Of a stretch of 32,124 bases of DNA, positions 25,684 to 32,124 are shown piece after piece. Origin of the DNA: Acidobacteriota bacterium (GTDB lineage Bacteria > Acidobacteriota > Vicinamibacteria > Vicinamibacterales > UBA8438); assembly GCA_002726085.1 (NCBI GenBank), contig PBRZ01000074.1, forward strand, positions 1-32,124, given 5' to 3'. Positions within the stretch are counted from its first letter, which is position 1, and every line of letters begins with the position of its first letter. The translations under genes and the position numbers were made by a program. The notes under the pieces are model-generated. The model worked only from the letters and a program-made list of their open reading frames with translations, was not told the origin of the DNA and searched no databases.

Positions 25684-26613
25684 GTGAGTGTCTTCGAACG
25701 GCTCCGTGTCGGTCTCAGGCGCACGACCGACCAGCTGGTTGGACGCTTCGACCGCCTTGTCGCCGACGGAGCGGACGCGTCGGGTGTTGGCGCGGTGGCT
25801 GCCACCACGTCGATCGATACGCTGGATACCCTCGAAGAGCTGCTGATCGAAGCCGACATCGGCGTGTCCGCCACGACGCAACTGCTCGCCGCGGTGCGGG
25901 ACGAAGCCGGCAACGCGGACCTGGGCACGGTTGTCAAGCGTGAGCTTCTCGGCTTGCTCGAGGCGGCGGCCCCGGCGCCGGTCACAGGGGCGAGTCCCCG
26001 CGTCGTATTGGTCGTCGGCGTCAACGGTACCGGCAAGACCACCACGGTGGGACGCCTGGCGAGACTTCTCACCTTGTCCGGCGAGCGGCCGGTGATTTGT
26101 GCCGCCGACACGTTTCGGGCGGCTGCTGTCGAGCAGCTCGAGGTCTGGGCCAAGCGCGTCGAGGCCGATTTCGTCCGGGCGCGTCCTGGTGCCGACCCAG
26201 CCGCTGTCGTCTTCGACGCGATCTCGGCCTGTAAGGCGCGAGGACGCGACGTGGTCCTCGTCGACACTGCCGGACGGTTGCACACACGCGCCAACCTCAT
26301 GGGTGAGCTCGACAAGATCCGCCGCGTCGCCGGACGCGCGGTTGACGGTGCGCCGCACGAGACCCTCCTCGTGCTCGATGCCACAGTTGGGCAGAACGGG
26401 CTGGCTCAGGCGCGGGCGTTTCTCGAGTCGGCCGGTGTCACTGGCGTCGTGCTGACGAAGCTGGACGGGACGGCGAAAGGGGGCATTGCTGTTGCGATCA
26501 CGGCAGAGCTGGGTGTGCCGGTCCGCTATGTCGGCGTAGGGGAGCAACTGGACGACCTCGTGCCGTTCTCGGCGGCGGAGTATGTGGAGGCGCTGTTTGA
26601 GCCGGTGTGGTAG
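25684..26613 (+). CDS. ftsY: FtsY, signal recognition particle receptor GTPase
   Basis: Docks SRP-ribosome complexes at the inner membrane through GTP-dependent pairing with Ffh. 309 aa, a short form lacking the long acidic A domain of E. coli; the N-terminus MSVFERLRVGLRRTTDQL is an amphipathic helix that can touch the membrane. The N domain includes LDTLEELLIEADIGV. The G domain has GVNGTGKTTTVGRLA (P-loop), AADTFRAAAVEQL, VLVDTAGRLH and TKLDGTAKGG, which mark FtsY rather than Ffh or FlhF. The start is GTG 25684, close behind GTGGAG. It is likely co-transcribed with gpsA. Confidence 0.97.
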   Translation: MSVFERLRVGLRRTTDQLVGRFDRLVADGADASGVGAVAATTSIDTLDTLEELLIEADIGVSATTQLLAAVRDEAGNADLGTVVKRELLGLLEAAAPAPVTGASPRVVLVVGVNGTGKTTTVGRLARLLTLSGERPVICAADTFRAAAVEQLEVWAKRVEADFVRARPGADPAAVVFDAISACKARGRDVVLVDTAGRLHTRANLMGELDKIRRVAGRAVDGAPHETLLVLDATVGQNGLAQARAFLESAGVTGVVLTKLDGTAKGGIAVAITAELGVPVRYVGVGEQLDDLVPFSAAEYVEALFEPVW

Positions 26614-26651
26614 CGGAGCAGCGTCACACCGCCTGCACACGGAGAATCTCA

Positions 26652-27734
26652 TTGACCGGCGACGCTATGATGGACCTGGCGCTGGAGCTCGCGGCCAAAG
26701 GTCGCGGCGCGACCAGTCCCAATCCGATGGTCGGCGCCGTCGTGACGCGGGGTGACCGAATCGTCGGCCGCGGCTTCCACGAGCGGGCAGGTGGACCGCA
26801 TGCCGAGATCGTCGCATTGGACGAGGCCGGCGTCGCGGCCAGTGGTGCGACGATGTATTGCACTCTGGAGCCGTGCTGTCACACCGGTCGTACCGGGCCG
26901 TGTGTCGAGCGGATCGTACGCGCCGGGGTGCAGGAGGCGGTAGTCGGCGTAGAGGATCCTGACCCGCGCGTGAGCGGGGCGGGCATTCAATTCCTTCGTG
27001 ACAATGGGATCAGGGTGACGGTCGGCGTTCGCCGACAGCAGGCTACGCGTCTCAACGAGGCGTTTTTTACGGTCAAGCGCCGCGCGCGCCCCTTCGTAAC
27101 AATGAAGGCAGCGGTCAGTCTCGATGGCCGGATCGCGGAGGCCCCAGGTCGCCGGACCCAGTTGTCCGGCGCGGCGGCAGTGGCCCACGCCCATACGCTA
27201 CGCGCCGACGTTGACGCGATCGCAGTCGGTTCTGAGACCGTGCTTGTGGATGATCCGTTGCTGACGGCGCGCAGTGTGGCGCGGCGTCGCCCGCTCGTTC
27301 GAGTTCTTTTCGACACCCGGATGCGGACACCGCCCTCGGCACGGGCGTTGACCACTTGCGATGAGGGGCCGGTCGTGGTCGTGACGACCAGAGCCGCGGT
27401 GGAGGCGTGGCCGGCGCGGGCGACAGCCCTCGAACGGGCGGGCGCTGTGGTGGAGGCGCTGGGATCGCGCGATCAAGCCGAAGCGATGTCCCGTCTGGTG
27501 GCCTACGACGTCAGCGACGTGCTACTCGAGGGCGGCGCGGTGCTCCATCTGGCAGCATGGACTGCGGGGGTTGTCGACCGTGTCCGTCTGTATGTCGCTC
27601 CGGTCGTGCTGGGCCGGGCGGGTGTTCCGTGGATGCCGGACGGGCGATTTTCCTTCGCCGCGCTCGTCTGCCATCGTACCCAGTGTCTGGGCGAAGATGT
27701 GCTTTTGGAGGCAGATGTTCAACGGTTTGATTGA
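26652..27734 (+). CDS. ribD: bifunctional riboflavin deaminase/reductase RibD
   Basis: Carries out steps two and three of riboflavin synthesis from GTP: deamination of the pyrimidine, then reduction of its ribose. The N-terminal deaminase domain has SPNPMVGAVV, the zinc-ligand HAE in GGPHAEIVALDEAG, and PCCHTGRTGPC with the cysteine ligands. The reductase domain begins near residue 145 (PFVTMKAAVSLDGRIA). The start is taken as TTG 26652, seven bases after GGAG, giving MTGDAMMDLALELA (360 aa); GTG 26607 would run into ftsY without a ribosome binding site, and ATG 26667 is too far from it. It overlaps ribE by 20 bp. No FMN riboswitch is visible upstream. Confidence 0.95.
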   Translation: MTGDAMMDLALELAAKGRGATSPNPMVGAVVTRGDRIVGRGFHERAGGPHAEIVALDEAGVAASGATMYCTLEPCCHTGRTGPCVERIVRAGVQEAVVGVEDPDPRVSGAGIQFLRDNGIRVTVGVRRQQATRLNEAFFTVKRRARPFVTMKAAVSLDGRIAEAPGRRTQLSGAAAVAHAHTLRADVDAIAVGSETVLVDDPLLTARSVARRRPLVRVLFDTRMRTPPSARALTTCDEGPVVVVTTRAAVEAWPARATALERAGAVVEALGSRDQAEAMSRLVAYDVSDVLLEGGAVLHLAAWTAGVVDRVRLYVAPVVLGRAGVPWMPDGRFSFAALVCHRTQCLGEDVLLEADVQRFD

Positions 27735-28353
27735 AGGGTTGGGTGAGGTCGCCGAGCTGAAGGTGATTCCGGCCGGTTTTCGGATTTGTGTCGCGACGTC
27801 ACTGGCGGCCGAGTTGGCCCTGGGCGAGAGCATCGCCGTCAACGGGGTCTGTTTGACGGTCATTCACACCGATGGCGAGGCATTCCATGCCGAGATCTCG
27901 CCAGAGACGGCGCGGGTCACCGGTCTGGGGGAGCTACAACGCGGCTGGGTCGTCAACCTGGAGCGGTCTATGCGAGCCGATACCCGCGTGGGCGGTCACT
28001 TCGTCCAAGGGCACGTCGACGCGACCGGTCGCATCGAGGAGATCCGGCACGAGGCGGAGTTTCACTGGGTGACGATGACGTTCCCTTCGGCCCTGGCGCC
28101 GTATCTGGTCCGCAAGGGGTCGGTCGCAGTCGATGGCATCAGCCTGACGGTGGCGGGACTGAGCGACACGCGGCTCGACGTGCAGATCGTGCCCTTCACG
28201 TGGGACCATACCAATCTGTGCAAGGCAACCGCTGGCACGGTCGTGAACCTCGAGTGCGATATCATAGGGAAATACGTCGTTCGGGCGATGGAGGTCGGTG
28301 AGTTTGGGGCGGTCAATCCACGCGGACCGAGCGCCGAGGAACACAATGGCTGA
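27715..28353 (+). CDS. ribE: riboflavin synthase, alpha subunit
   Basis: Dismutes two 6,7-dimethyl-8-ribityllumazine molecules into riboflavin. 212 aa built of two similar lumazine-binding halves: the first has MFNGLIEGLGEV, GESIAVNGVCLTV and GGHFVQGHVDATG; the second has KGSVAVDGISLTV and IVPFTWDHTNL. ATG 27715 is preceded by a strong GGAGG inside the ribD 3' end, so the two overlap by 20 bp. The stop overlaps the ribBA start by eight bases. The gene is called ribE here (ribC in E. coli). Confidence 0.97.
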   Translation: MFNGLIEGLGEVAELKVIPAGFRICVATSLAAELALGESIAVNGVCLTVIHTDGEAFHAEISPETARVTGLGELQRGWVVNLERSMRADTRVGGHFVQGHVDATGRIEEIRHEAEFHWVTMTFPSALAPYLVRKGSVAVDGISLTVAGLSDTRLDVQIVPFTWDHTNLCKATAGTVVNLECDIIGKYVVRAMEVGEFGAVNPRGPSAEEHNG

Positions 28354-29626
28354 GAAGAACACTCGCAAGCGGTCCCGCCGGAAGCAGCCGGGGCTGAAGC
28401 TCGCATCGGGGCCGCGCGGCCGGGACGGTTTCGCGCCGGTCGAGGAGGCGCTGGAGGCCTTCCGTCAGGGCCAGATGGTCATCGTCGTGGACGACGAAGA
28501 CCGTGAGAACGAGGGCGACCTGACCGTTGCGGCCGAAAAGACCACACCCGAGATTATCAACTTCATGGCGAGATACGGCCGCGGGTTGATCTGTCTGCCG
28601 ATGACCGGCGATCGGCTGGACAGCCTGAACATCCCGCTGATGGTGGAGAAGAACACCTCGCAGTTCGACACGGCGTTCTGTGTGACGATCGAGGCGAAGG
28701 AGGCGACCAGTACGGGGATTTCTGCCGCGGACCGGGCGACAACGGCCCGTGTGGCGGCCGATCCGGAGACCAAGTCGGGTGACCTCACTCGACCCGGTCA
28801 CATGTTTCCGCTCCGCGCCCGCGACGGCGGTGTCCTGGTGCGAGCGGGTCAGACTGAAGCGGCGGTCGACCTGGCGCGCATCGCCGGGCTGCACCCGGTC
28901 GGTGTAATCTGCGAAATCATGAATGAGGACGGTACGATGGCGCGGGTTCCAGCGCTGCGGCGCTTCGCGCGGAAGCACAAGCTGCTCATGATCACGATTG
29001 CCGATCTGATCAAGTACCGCATGACCAATGAGCGGCTGGTTCGACAGGCCGCGTCAGCCAAGCTTCCTACCGAGTACGGCGAGTTCGAGCTCTCGGCGTT
29101 CGAGAGCGTCGTCAACGAAGAGACCCACCTGGCGCTGGTGCGGGGCGATCTTGGCGACGGTGAGGATGTGCTCGTCCGTGTGCACTCGCGCTGCATGACC
29201 GGCGAGGTGTTCCACTCGGCCAGGTGCGATTGCGGCGCCCAGCTGTCAGCGGCCATGCAGCGCATTGCCAAGGAGGATCGGGGTATCCTCCTGTATCTGA
29301 ATCAGGAGGGCCGTGGCATCGGTCTGACGAACAAGATCAGGGCCTACCAGCTCCAGGACCAGGGCTATGACACCGTCGAGGCCAACGAGCGACTCGGTTT
29401 CAAGGCCGACCAGCGGGACTACGGGATCGGGGCGCAGATCCTGAGCGAGCTCGGGGTGCGGAGCATGCGGCTGTTAACGAATAATCCGCGCAAGTTCGTC
29501 GGGCTCGAGGGCTACGGTCTCTCGGTGTCGGCGTCGTTGGCGCTCGAGGTGCCAACGGGCGAGCCGGCGCGGTCGTATCTCCGCACGAAAAAGACCAAGC
29601 TCGGACACACCCTGAAGACCGTGTGA
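28346..29626 (+). CDS. ribBA: bifunctional DHBP synthase / GTP cyclohydrolase II
   Basis: Supplies both precursors of riboflavin: the four-carbon unit from ribulose-5-phosphate and the pyrimidine from GTP. 426 aa from ATG 28346, with GAGGA before it. A basic N-terminal extension ([15 protein letters not shown]) precedes the RibB domain with [25 protein letters not shown] and [10 protein letters not shown]. The RibA domain has the zinc cysteines in [19 protein letters not shown] and the active-site stretch [10 protein letters not shown], then [16 protein letters not shown]. Both halves look catalytic. Lumazine synthase ribH, which usually comes next, is missing from this cluster. Confidence 0.97.
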   Translation: MAEKNTRKRSRRKQPGLKLASGPRGRDGFAPVEEALEAFRQGQMVIVVDDEDRENEGDLTVAAEKTTPEIINFMARYGRGLICLPMTGDRLDSLNIPLMVEKNTSQFDTAFCVTIEAKEATSTGISAADRATTARVAADPETKSGDLTRPGHMFPLRARDGGVLVRAGQTEAAVDLARIAGLHPVGVICEIMNEDGTMARVPALRRFARKHKLLMITIADLIKYRMTNERLVRQAASAKLPTEYGEFELSAFESVVNEETHLALVRGDLGDGEDVLVRVHSRCMTGEVFHSARCDCGAQLSAAMQRIAKEDRGILLYLNQEGRGIGLTNKIRAYQLQDQGYDTVEANERLGFKADQRDYGIGAQILSELGVRSMRLLTNNPRKFVGLEGYGLSVSASLALEVPTGEPARSYLRTKKTKLGHTLKTV

Positions 29627-29650
29627 CCGACTGCTCGCCTCGCCTCTTCG

Positions 29651-29680
29651 TTGACATCCTGACCACCCACACGCTATCAT
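29651..29680 (+). promoter_or_regulatory. sigma70-type promoter for ffh-rpsP-khpA-rimM
   Basis: A perfect TTGACA (29651-29656), an 18-bp spacer and TATCAT (29675-29680, five of six). Transcription would start near 29687, leaving a leader of about 90 bases that includes a 5-bp hairpin (29684-29700) and the 10-bp repeats before ffh. Confidence 0.75.
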
Positions 29681-29730
29681 AAACGGTTGCGTTTGAACCG
29701 CTAAAGGGTTTCCCGTATCTAGCCCGCATC

Positions 29731-29770
29731 GAGTCAGTATCGAGCAGTACCAGGCAGTGCCAAGCAGTAC
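29731..29770 (+). repeat. four imperfect 10-bp tandem repeats before ffh
   Basis: The units GAGTCAGTAT, CGAGCAGTAC, CAGGCAGTGC and CAAGCAGTAC follow each other exactly every ten bases, with a consensus near CARGCAGTAC, and a fifth decayed unit CATGCCATG runs into the start codon. They fill the place where a ribosome binding site should be; none is visible. Confidence 0.8.
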
Positions 29771-29776
29771 CATGCC

Positions 29777-31141
29777 ATGTTCGCCTCGCTGAGTGAACGC
29801 CTACAGGCTGCATTTGCCACGGTGCGTCGAGAGACGCGGCTGACGCCGGAGTCGGTCGAGACGGCGCTGCGCGAAATCCGGATGGCGCTGCTCGAGGCGG
29901 ACGTCAACTTCAAGGTTGTCAGGGCGTTCATCGACCGGGTCCGCGACCGCGCCGTGGACCGGGAAGTGCTCGAGAGCCTGACACCGACTGAGCAGGTCGT
30001 AGCCATCGTGCGGGACGAGTTGTGCGCGTTGCTCGGCGATGGTCCAGTCGGGTTGACCGAGAGTCGTCAGCGTCCGCAAATAGTGCTGCTGTTGGGGCTC
30101 CAGGGTGCCGGGAAGACCACGACGACCGTCAAGCTCGCGCGTTGGCTGACCACCCAGGGCCGTCATCCGCTGGTCGTGTCTACCGACGTGCGGCGGCCCG
30201 CGGCGATCGAGCAACTGAGTGTCCTTGCTGGTGAGGCTGGCATTCGCGTGCACGACCCCGCCGACGAGAGGTCGGTCATCGCCCGTGCCGAGGGCGCAGT
30301 CGAGATGGCGGGCTCCATGGGGTTCGACGTCGTGCTGGTCGACACGGCGGGCCGACTGCACATCGACGCCGACCTGATGGGAGAGCTCGAGGCGTTGAAA
30401 TCCGCCGTCGGGCCGTCTGACCTTCTCTATGTCGCTGATGCGATGACCGGGCAAGACGCCATCAAGAGCGCGGGTGAGTTCAACCGGCGGCTCGGCATCA
30501 ATGGCGTCGTGCTGACCAAGATGGATGGCGATGCCCGCGGCGGCGCGGCGTTGTCCGTCGTGTCGGTTGTTGGGGTGCCGGTCACCTTCGTCGGCGACGG
30601 CGAACGACTCGACGATTTGCAGCCGTTTCATGCGGACCGACTCGTTTCGCGGATGCTGGGCATGGGCGACGTGCTGTCGCTCGTCGAAAAGGCCGAGCAA
30701 GTAGTCAGCCGTGAGGATGCGACGCGGTTCGAGCAAAAGATCCGTCGCAACGATTTCACGCTGCAGGATATGCGGGACCAGCTGACGAGCGTGAAGCGGA
30801 TGGGGCCGCTCGATCGTCTGGTCGATTTGATACCGGGGATGGGACAAATGGCGTCGCAGATGCCGGGCGAGGTGAACCCGAAGGCACTCGTGCACACCAT
30901 GGCGATCATCGACTCGATGACCCTACGCGAGCGCCTGCGGTATCAGGTCATCGACGGCAGCCGTCGGCGCCGTATCGCCAGTGGAAGCGGCACGACGGTG
31001 CAGGACGTCAATCGGCTGCTCAAACAGTTCATGGAGATGCGTCGCATGTTGAAGACGGTCGGCGCGGCGTCACGGTCACGGAAGAAGAAGGGCGGTCGTC
31101 GCCGGGCCATACGATCGCGGCCAGGTTTGCCGGGGGCGTAG
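29777..31141 (+). CDS. ffh: signal recognition particle protein Ffh
   Basis: SRP54-type GTPase that, with 4.5S RNA, binds signal sequences as they leave the ribosome and meets FtsY at the membrane. 454 aa. The N domain starts MFASLSERLQAAFATV. The G domain has GLQGAGKTTTTVKLA, STDVRRPAAIEQL, VLVDTAGRLHID and TKMDGDARGGAAL. The M domain from about 300 has FTLQDMRDQLTSVKRMGPLDRLVDLIPGMGQ and RRRRIASGSGTTVQDVNRLLKQF, then a basic tail. ATG 29777 is used; ATG 29772 is out of frame. No Shine-Dalgarno sequence is seen because the repeats occupy that region. The 4.5S RNA gene is not in the window. Confidence 0.98.
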   Translation: MFASLSERLQAAFATVRRETRLTPESVETALREIRMALLEADVNFKVVRAFIDRVRDRAVDREVLESLTPTEQVVAIVRDELCALLGDGPVGLTESRQRPQIVLLLGLQGAGKTTTTVKLARWLTTQGRHPLVVSTDVRRPAAIEQLSVLAGEAGIRVHDPADERSVIARAEGAVEMAGSMGFDVVLVDTAGRLHIDADLMGELEALKSAVGPSDLLYVADAMTGQDAIKSAGEFNRRLGINGVVLTKMDGDARGGAALSVVSVVGVPVTFVGDGERLDDLQPFHADRLVSRMLGMGDVLSLVEKAEQVVSREDATRFEQKIRRNDFTLQDMRDQLTSVKRMGPLDRLVDLIPGMGQMASQMPGEVNPKALVHTMAIIDSMTLRERLRYQVIDGSRRRRIASGSGTTVQDVNRLLKQFMEMRRMLKTVGAASRSRKKKGGRRRAIRSRPGLPGA

Positions 31142-31174
31142 CGAGCTCTCTGAGAGACGGACACCAGCAGCGGG

Positions 31175-31194
31175 TCGACCGCCGGAGCGGTCGA
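31175..31194 (+). promoter_or_regulatory. hairpin between ffh and rpsP
   Basis: TCGACCGC (31175-31182), loop CGGA and GCGGTCGA (31187-31194) make a perfect 8-bp stem in the 87-bp gap. There is no U-tract, so it is more likely an mRNA processing or stability element that separates ffh from rpsP output than a terminator. Confidence 0.5.
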
Positions 31195-31228
31195 GCGCTT
31201 GACACTCGAGTGAGGAGAAGAGACACGC

Positions 31229-31576
31229 ATGTTGACCATTCGATTGAGACGGGTCGGAACGACGAAGCGGCCGTGCTATCGGGTCGTGGTGATCGAGTCG
31301 AGCGCCCCGCGTGACGGGCGGTTCCTGGAGTCGCTCGGATACTACCATCCGCGCGCGGAACCGGAAGTCCTGCAGGTCGACCGCGAGCGTGTGAGCTACT
31401 GGGCGAGCAAGGGGGCGCGTCTGTCCGACACTGTCCGCACGCTGATTGCGCGGCACCCGGCACCACCGCCCGGAGCCGACGTTTCGGAGCCGACTGCCGA
31501 GAGTGCGCCGCCGCCGGTCGCGTCGGCTGACGAGCCGGCGGACACGAGTGGGGGCGATACGCAGGTGGCTACGTGA
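31229..31576 (+). CDS. rpsP: 30S ribosomal protein S16
   Basis: Small-subunit assembly protein. The S16 domain fills the first 80 or so residues: MLTIRLRRVGTTKRPCYRVVVIES, APRDGRFLESLGYYHP and RVSYWASKGARLSDTVRTLI. A C-terminal extension of about 35 residues rich in Pro, Ala, Asp and Glu brings the length to 115 aa, longer than the roughly 80-90 aa core. ATG 31229 follows GAGGAG. The stop overlaps khpA (GTGA). Confidence 0.98.
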   Translation: MLTIRLRRVGTTKRPCYRVVVIESSAPRDGRFLESLGYYHPRAEPEVLQVDRERVSYWASKGARLSDTVRTLIARHPAPPPGADVSEPTAESAPPPVASADEPADTSGGDTQVAT

Positions 31577-31818
31577 GTCGCGCGCGCGACATCGTCGAGG
31601 TCGTTGGTCGAGCCCTGGCAGATCGATCCGATGATGTGTCTGTCAGTGAACGTGAGGGCCGCGAGGCGACCCATATCGAGCTCTCGAGCACCGGTCGCGA
31701 TCTGGGGCGGATGATCGGGCGTCAGGGGCGCACCGCTTCGTCGATCCGGGCGCTTGCCGAGCTGGTGGCCGAGCCCGAGGGCCGGCGTGTGGTAGTCGAC
31801 TTTGTCGACACCCCATAG
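31573..31818 (+). CDS. khpA: KhpA, small KH-domain RNA-binding protein
   Basis: 81-aa single KH domain protein (older names YlqC, UPF0109). The RNA-binding loop is GRQG within GRDLGRMIGRQGRTASSIRALAELV, and the ending RRVVVDFVDTP forms the last strand. In studied Gram-positive bacteria it binds RNA with KhpB and affects cell division and elongation; the role here is not known. GTG 31573 overlaps rpsP. Its place between rpsP and rimM is the standard one. Confidence 0.96.
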   Translation: MSRARDIVEVVGRALADRSDDVSVSEREGREATHIELSSTGRDLGRMIGRQGRTASSIRALAELVAEPEGRRVVVDFVDTP

Positions 31819-31921
31819 GATTGCTAGCAGCCCGTGGCAAAAGCCCAGCTACGCGGGGATTACACATTTTCCCGAGGCGAATAAGAGGCCAGCGCAATCA
31901 GAGAGATGTCACCGCTAGTTG

Positions 31922-32124
31922 ATGTCTAGTGTGACCCCCGAGTGGGACACGATGGTGTCGGTTGGGCGCATCGCACGGCCCCACGGTAACCGCGGCCGGG
32001 TCATCGTAAACCCGGACACCGATTTCGTCGAGGAGCGATTTCACGCCGGGAACGCGCTGTTCGTGCGACGTGGCGACCGGGTCGATCGATTGTTGATCCG
32101 TGACGTCCGGTTTCACCTGCATCG
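31922..32124 (+). CDS. rimM: ribosome maturation factor RimM (5' part, cut by window end)
   Basis: Assembly factor that binds S19 during maturation of the 30S head. The first 67 codons are present. After a short leader, VSVGRIARPHGNRGRVIVNPDTDF and EERFHAGNALFVRRGD match the RimM N-terminal barrel, in which the GRI-x-x-PHG and the TD...RF pattern are conserved. ATG 31922 is used; GTG 31931 is an alternative three codons later, and neither has a strong ribosome binding site. A 103-bp gap after khpA holds nothing I recognise. trmD and rplS would be expected beyond the window. Confidence 0.93.
   Translation, partial: MSSVTPEWDTMVSVGRIARPHGNRGRVIVNPDTDFVEERFHAGNALFVRRGDRVDRLLIRDVRFHLH

Noticed and set aside
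29627..29730. 4.5S SRP RNA gene next to ffh
   Set aside because: The conserved GGAAGGAAGCAG-type loop sequence is absent and only a 5-bp hairpin is found.
31199..31204. TTGACA before rpsP
   Set aside because: The expected -10 position reads GACACG and overlaps the leader just before the start codon, so no promoter is called.
31906..31929. Eight-codon mini open frame overlapping the rimM start (ATG 31906)
   Set aside because: It could be an upstream frame affecting rimM, but there is no ribosome binding site or conserved feature to support it.

Overview
This 32 kb window reads as a stretch of chromosomal core genome from a GC-rich, Gram-negative-type bacterium. Periplasm-facing parts (TonB, NtrY, FtsEX, a DUF4390 lipoprotein-like protein) imply a double-membrane cell. 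The gene set and the wording of the TonB C-terminal domain fit Acidobacteriota, perhaps class Vicinamibacteria. That placement is inference from protein style; there is no rRNA or other decisive marker. I see no insertion sequence, prophage, CRISPR array, tRNA or rRNA. Genes are densely packed and no gene-free stretch exceeds 300 bp. The longest gaps are 12717-12978 (two hairpins, no gene), 7917-8158 (nothing convincing) and 7258-7457 (repeats, terminator-like stem, promoter candidate).

Layout. 1-7257 (+): 3' part of ftsE, ftsX, a 106-aa unknown protein with its own promoter, a glycerate 2-kinase that seems to use a non-canonical start, rnr (RNase R) and selB (selenocysteine elongation factor). 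7458-9178 (+): a YflT/DUF1269-like stress protein and a TonB-family protein, closed by a perfect 15-bp bidirectional terminator at 9206-9239. 9300-12716 (-): purC, a 69-aa Fis-type protein, then groES-groEL driven by a textbook sigma70 promoter with a CIRCE (HrcA) operator. 12979-18992 (+): UPF0104/LPG-synthase-like membrane protein, nrdR, DUF4390 protein, ntrY, ntrX. 18952-19863 (-): glutamate formimidoyltransferase, overlapping ntrX tail to tail. 19934-25658 (+): TPR membrane protein, RDD protein, pgpA, cinA, thpR, plsY, gpsA. 25684-29626 (+): ftsY, ribD, ribE, ribBA. 29777-32124 (+): ffh, rpsP, khpA, rimM (cut by the window end).

How the genes work together. GpsA, PlsY and PgpA supply glycerol-3-phosphate, acylate it and finish phosphatidylglycerol, so the 20-25.6 kb run looks like a membrane-lipid operon with an RDD and a TPR membrane protein at its head. 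FtsY and Ffh are the two SRP GTPases, separated only by three riboflavin genes; lumazine synthase (ribH) is absent from that riboflavin cluster. ffh-rpsP-khpA-rimM is the common bacterial ribosome-assembly/SRP cluster. NtrY/NtrX are a membrane histidine kinase and sigma54 activator pair. SelB implies that this organism decodes UGA as selenocysteine, but no selA, selC, selD or selenoprotein gene is visible here.

Many neighbouring genes overlap by four bases (GTGA or ATGA), so translational coupling is a theme of this chromosome. Overall the window is ordinary core genome. The most interesting items are regulatory or start-site details: the four-copy 10-bp repeat abutting the ffh start codon, the apparent CTG start of the glycerate kinase, near-leaderless promoters around 19.85-19.93 kb, a hairpin over the ntrY start region, and the Fis-type mini-protein between purC and groESL. 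I did not find evidence for a wholly new system.
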